The translations under genes and the position numbers were made by a program. The notes under the pieces are model-generated. The model did not search any database and was not told the origin of the DNA. It saw only the letters and a list, made by a program, of their open reading frames with translations. From Pantoea latae (GTDB lineage Bacteria; Pseudomonadota; Gammaproteobacteria; Enterobacterales; Enterobacteriaceae), in NCBI RefSeq assembly GCF_002077695.1, contig NZ_MWUE01000026.1:124001-188000 (forward strand): a stretch of 64,000 nucleotides of DNA, written 5' to 3'. Each line of letters starts with the position of its first letter. Position 1 is the stretch's first letter. This document shows positions 63,291 through 64,000 of the stretch, one piece after another.

Positions 63291-64000
63291 TTAGCTGGCG
63301 CTGTTTGCCGCGATAATTTTCGCGACTTTATCCGCTTCGGCATTCAGCTGCAGATTACGGTAGGCTTTTTCCATCAGCGGCAGCGCGTCGCGCGTGGCCT
63401 GCGTATCGGGATAATCACGCATCATACCTTCAACACGGTTAACAACCGCGACATAAGCTTCGCGCTTAGTATAGAATTGCGCCACCGAGAGCTCATACTT
63501 CGCCAGACGGTCTTTCAGATAAACCAGGCGTTTCTGCGCATCGGCCGCATACTGGCTGTTGGGATAGTTACGCACCAGCTGCGAGAAGTCGCGGAACGCG
63601 TCGCGGGCATGGGTCGGATCGCGGTCAGAGCGATCAACGCCAAAGAAGCCCTGCAGCGCGGAGTCGTCCAGCGCCATATCCGTCAGGCCGCGCATATAGA
63701 TAACGTAGTCAATGTTCGGATGGGTCGGGTTAAGACGCATAAAGCGATCTATAGCAGCCTGCGCCAGCGGCAAATCGGCGTTTTTGTAGTAGGCATAGAT
63801 CAAATCAAGCTGTACCTGCTGAGAATAAGGACCAAAAGGATAACGGTTGTCCAGCGCTTCCAGTTGCTTAATCGCCGCTTTAAAGTTACCGTCCTGCAGC
63901 TTTTCCTGAGCGGTAGCGTAGATTTCGGAAGGCGGGCTGTCCGGTACTGTGTCCTTTGAGCTGGAACAACCCACAAGGGCCAGGCTCAGTGTGGCAGCAG
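63291..64000 (-). CDS. bamD: Outer membrane assembly lipoprotein BamD (N-terminus outside window)
   Basis: Essential lipoprotein of the BAM complex that folds outer-membrane beta-barrels. The frame is open to the right edge; the last in-window codons read [16 protein letters not shown], the end of a lipoprotein signal with lipobox LVGC, so only about ten N-terminal residues are missing. TPR-rich body: [77 protein letters not shown]. It is next to raiA as in E. coli. Confidence 0.97.
   Translation of the reverse strand, partial: AATLSLALVGCSSSKDTVPDSPPSEIYATAQEKLQDGNFKAAIKQLEALDNRYPFGPYSQQVQLDLIYAYYKNADLPLAQAAIDRFMRLNPTHPNIDYVIYMRGLTDMALDDSALQGFFGVDRSDRDPTHARDAFRDFSQLVRNYPNSQYAADAQKRLVYLKDRLAKYELSVAQFYTKREAYVAVVNRVEGMMRDYPDTQATRDALPLMEKAYRNLQLNAEADKVAKIIAANSAS

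Overview
This window is chromosomal DNA from a gram-negative enteric bacterium (order Enterobacterales). Most proteins can be recognised as close relatives of Escherichia coli proteins. Gene order follows the E. coli aas-barA-relA-pyrG-eno-cys-rpoS-mutS-recA-alaS-csrA-gshA-luxS-ffh-rplS-tyrA-pheA-bamD stretch, but with rearrangements. The GC-rich coding sequence, a cysG copy directly in front of cysDNC, and the loss of mazEF, CRISPR-cas, the srl operon and yfiRNB at their E. coli positions suggest Erwiniaceae (Pantoea, Erwinia, Mixta or a relative). That placement is inference from memory of gene orders; no search was run.

Layout. 1-3.4 kb: lysophospholipid salvage (aas, cut by the window edge, and lplT) and a tiny CcdA-tail-like gene behind barA. 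3.4-13.9 kb: the BarA sensor kinase, rlmD, relA, mazG, pyrG and eno. 13.9-15.6 kb: an AT-richer accessory island with an Hcp-type T6SS tube/carrier protein, a Tlde1-like L,D-transpeptidase-fold effector and a periplasmic presumptive immunity protein. 15.7-17.5 kb: queE and queD for queuosine, flanking a secreted inorganic pyrophosphatase. 17.8-27.8 kb: sulfate assimilation (cysJIH; cysG-cysDNC) with the Iap aminopeptidase between. 27.8-34.6 kb: ygbE, ftsB-ispD-ispF-truD-surE-pcm-nlpD-rpoS, a compact block of overlapping genes. 34.7-42.6 kb: mutS, an orphan prepilin peptidase, mltB, yjdM, a DapA-family aldolase, tam and pncC. 42.6-47.6 kb: recA-recX-alaS-csrA. 47.8-49.0 kb: tRNA-Ser(GCT) and four identical tRNA-Arg(ACG) genes with two 122-nt repeats that carry the tRNA-Arg 3' end. 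49.0-52.3 kb: yqaB, yqaA, gshA, the sRNA MicA and luxS. 52.4-58.2 kb: corB (yfjD), ypjD, ffh and the rpsP-rimM-trmD-rplS operon. 58.2-64 kb: a GNAT acetyltransferase, aroF-tyrA facing pheA with its pheL leader, raiA, and bamD cut by the right edge.

The genes connect through a few themes. BarA and CsrA are two ends of the BarA-UvrY-Csr regulatory cascade, and RelA, MazG and RpoS belong to starvation responses. CysJIH, CysG and CysDNC supply all sulfate reduction steps and the siroheme cofactor. AroF, TyrA and PheA handle aromatic amino acid synthesis. Regulatory sites visible in the sequence include the recA LexA box, a sigma-E promoter for micA, the pheL attenuator, a CRP site before raiA and many intrinsic terminators.

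The points most worth following are the orphan CcdA-like mini-gene after barA, the stand-alone T6SS effector/immunity island between eno and queE, the tRNA-tail repeats in the argV-like cluster, a terminator-like hairpin in the rpsP leader, and the signal-peptide-bearing pyrophosphatase.
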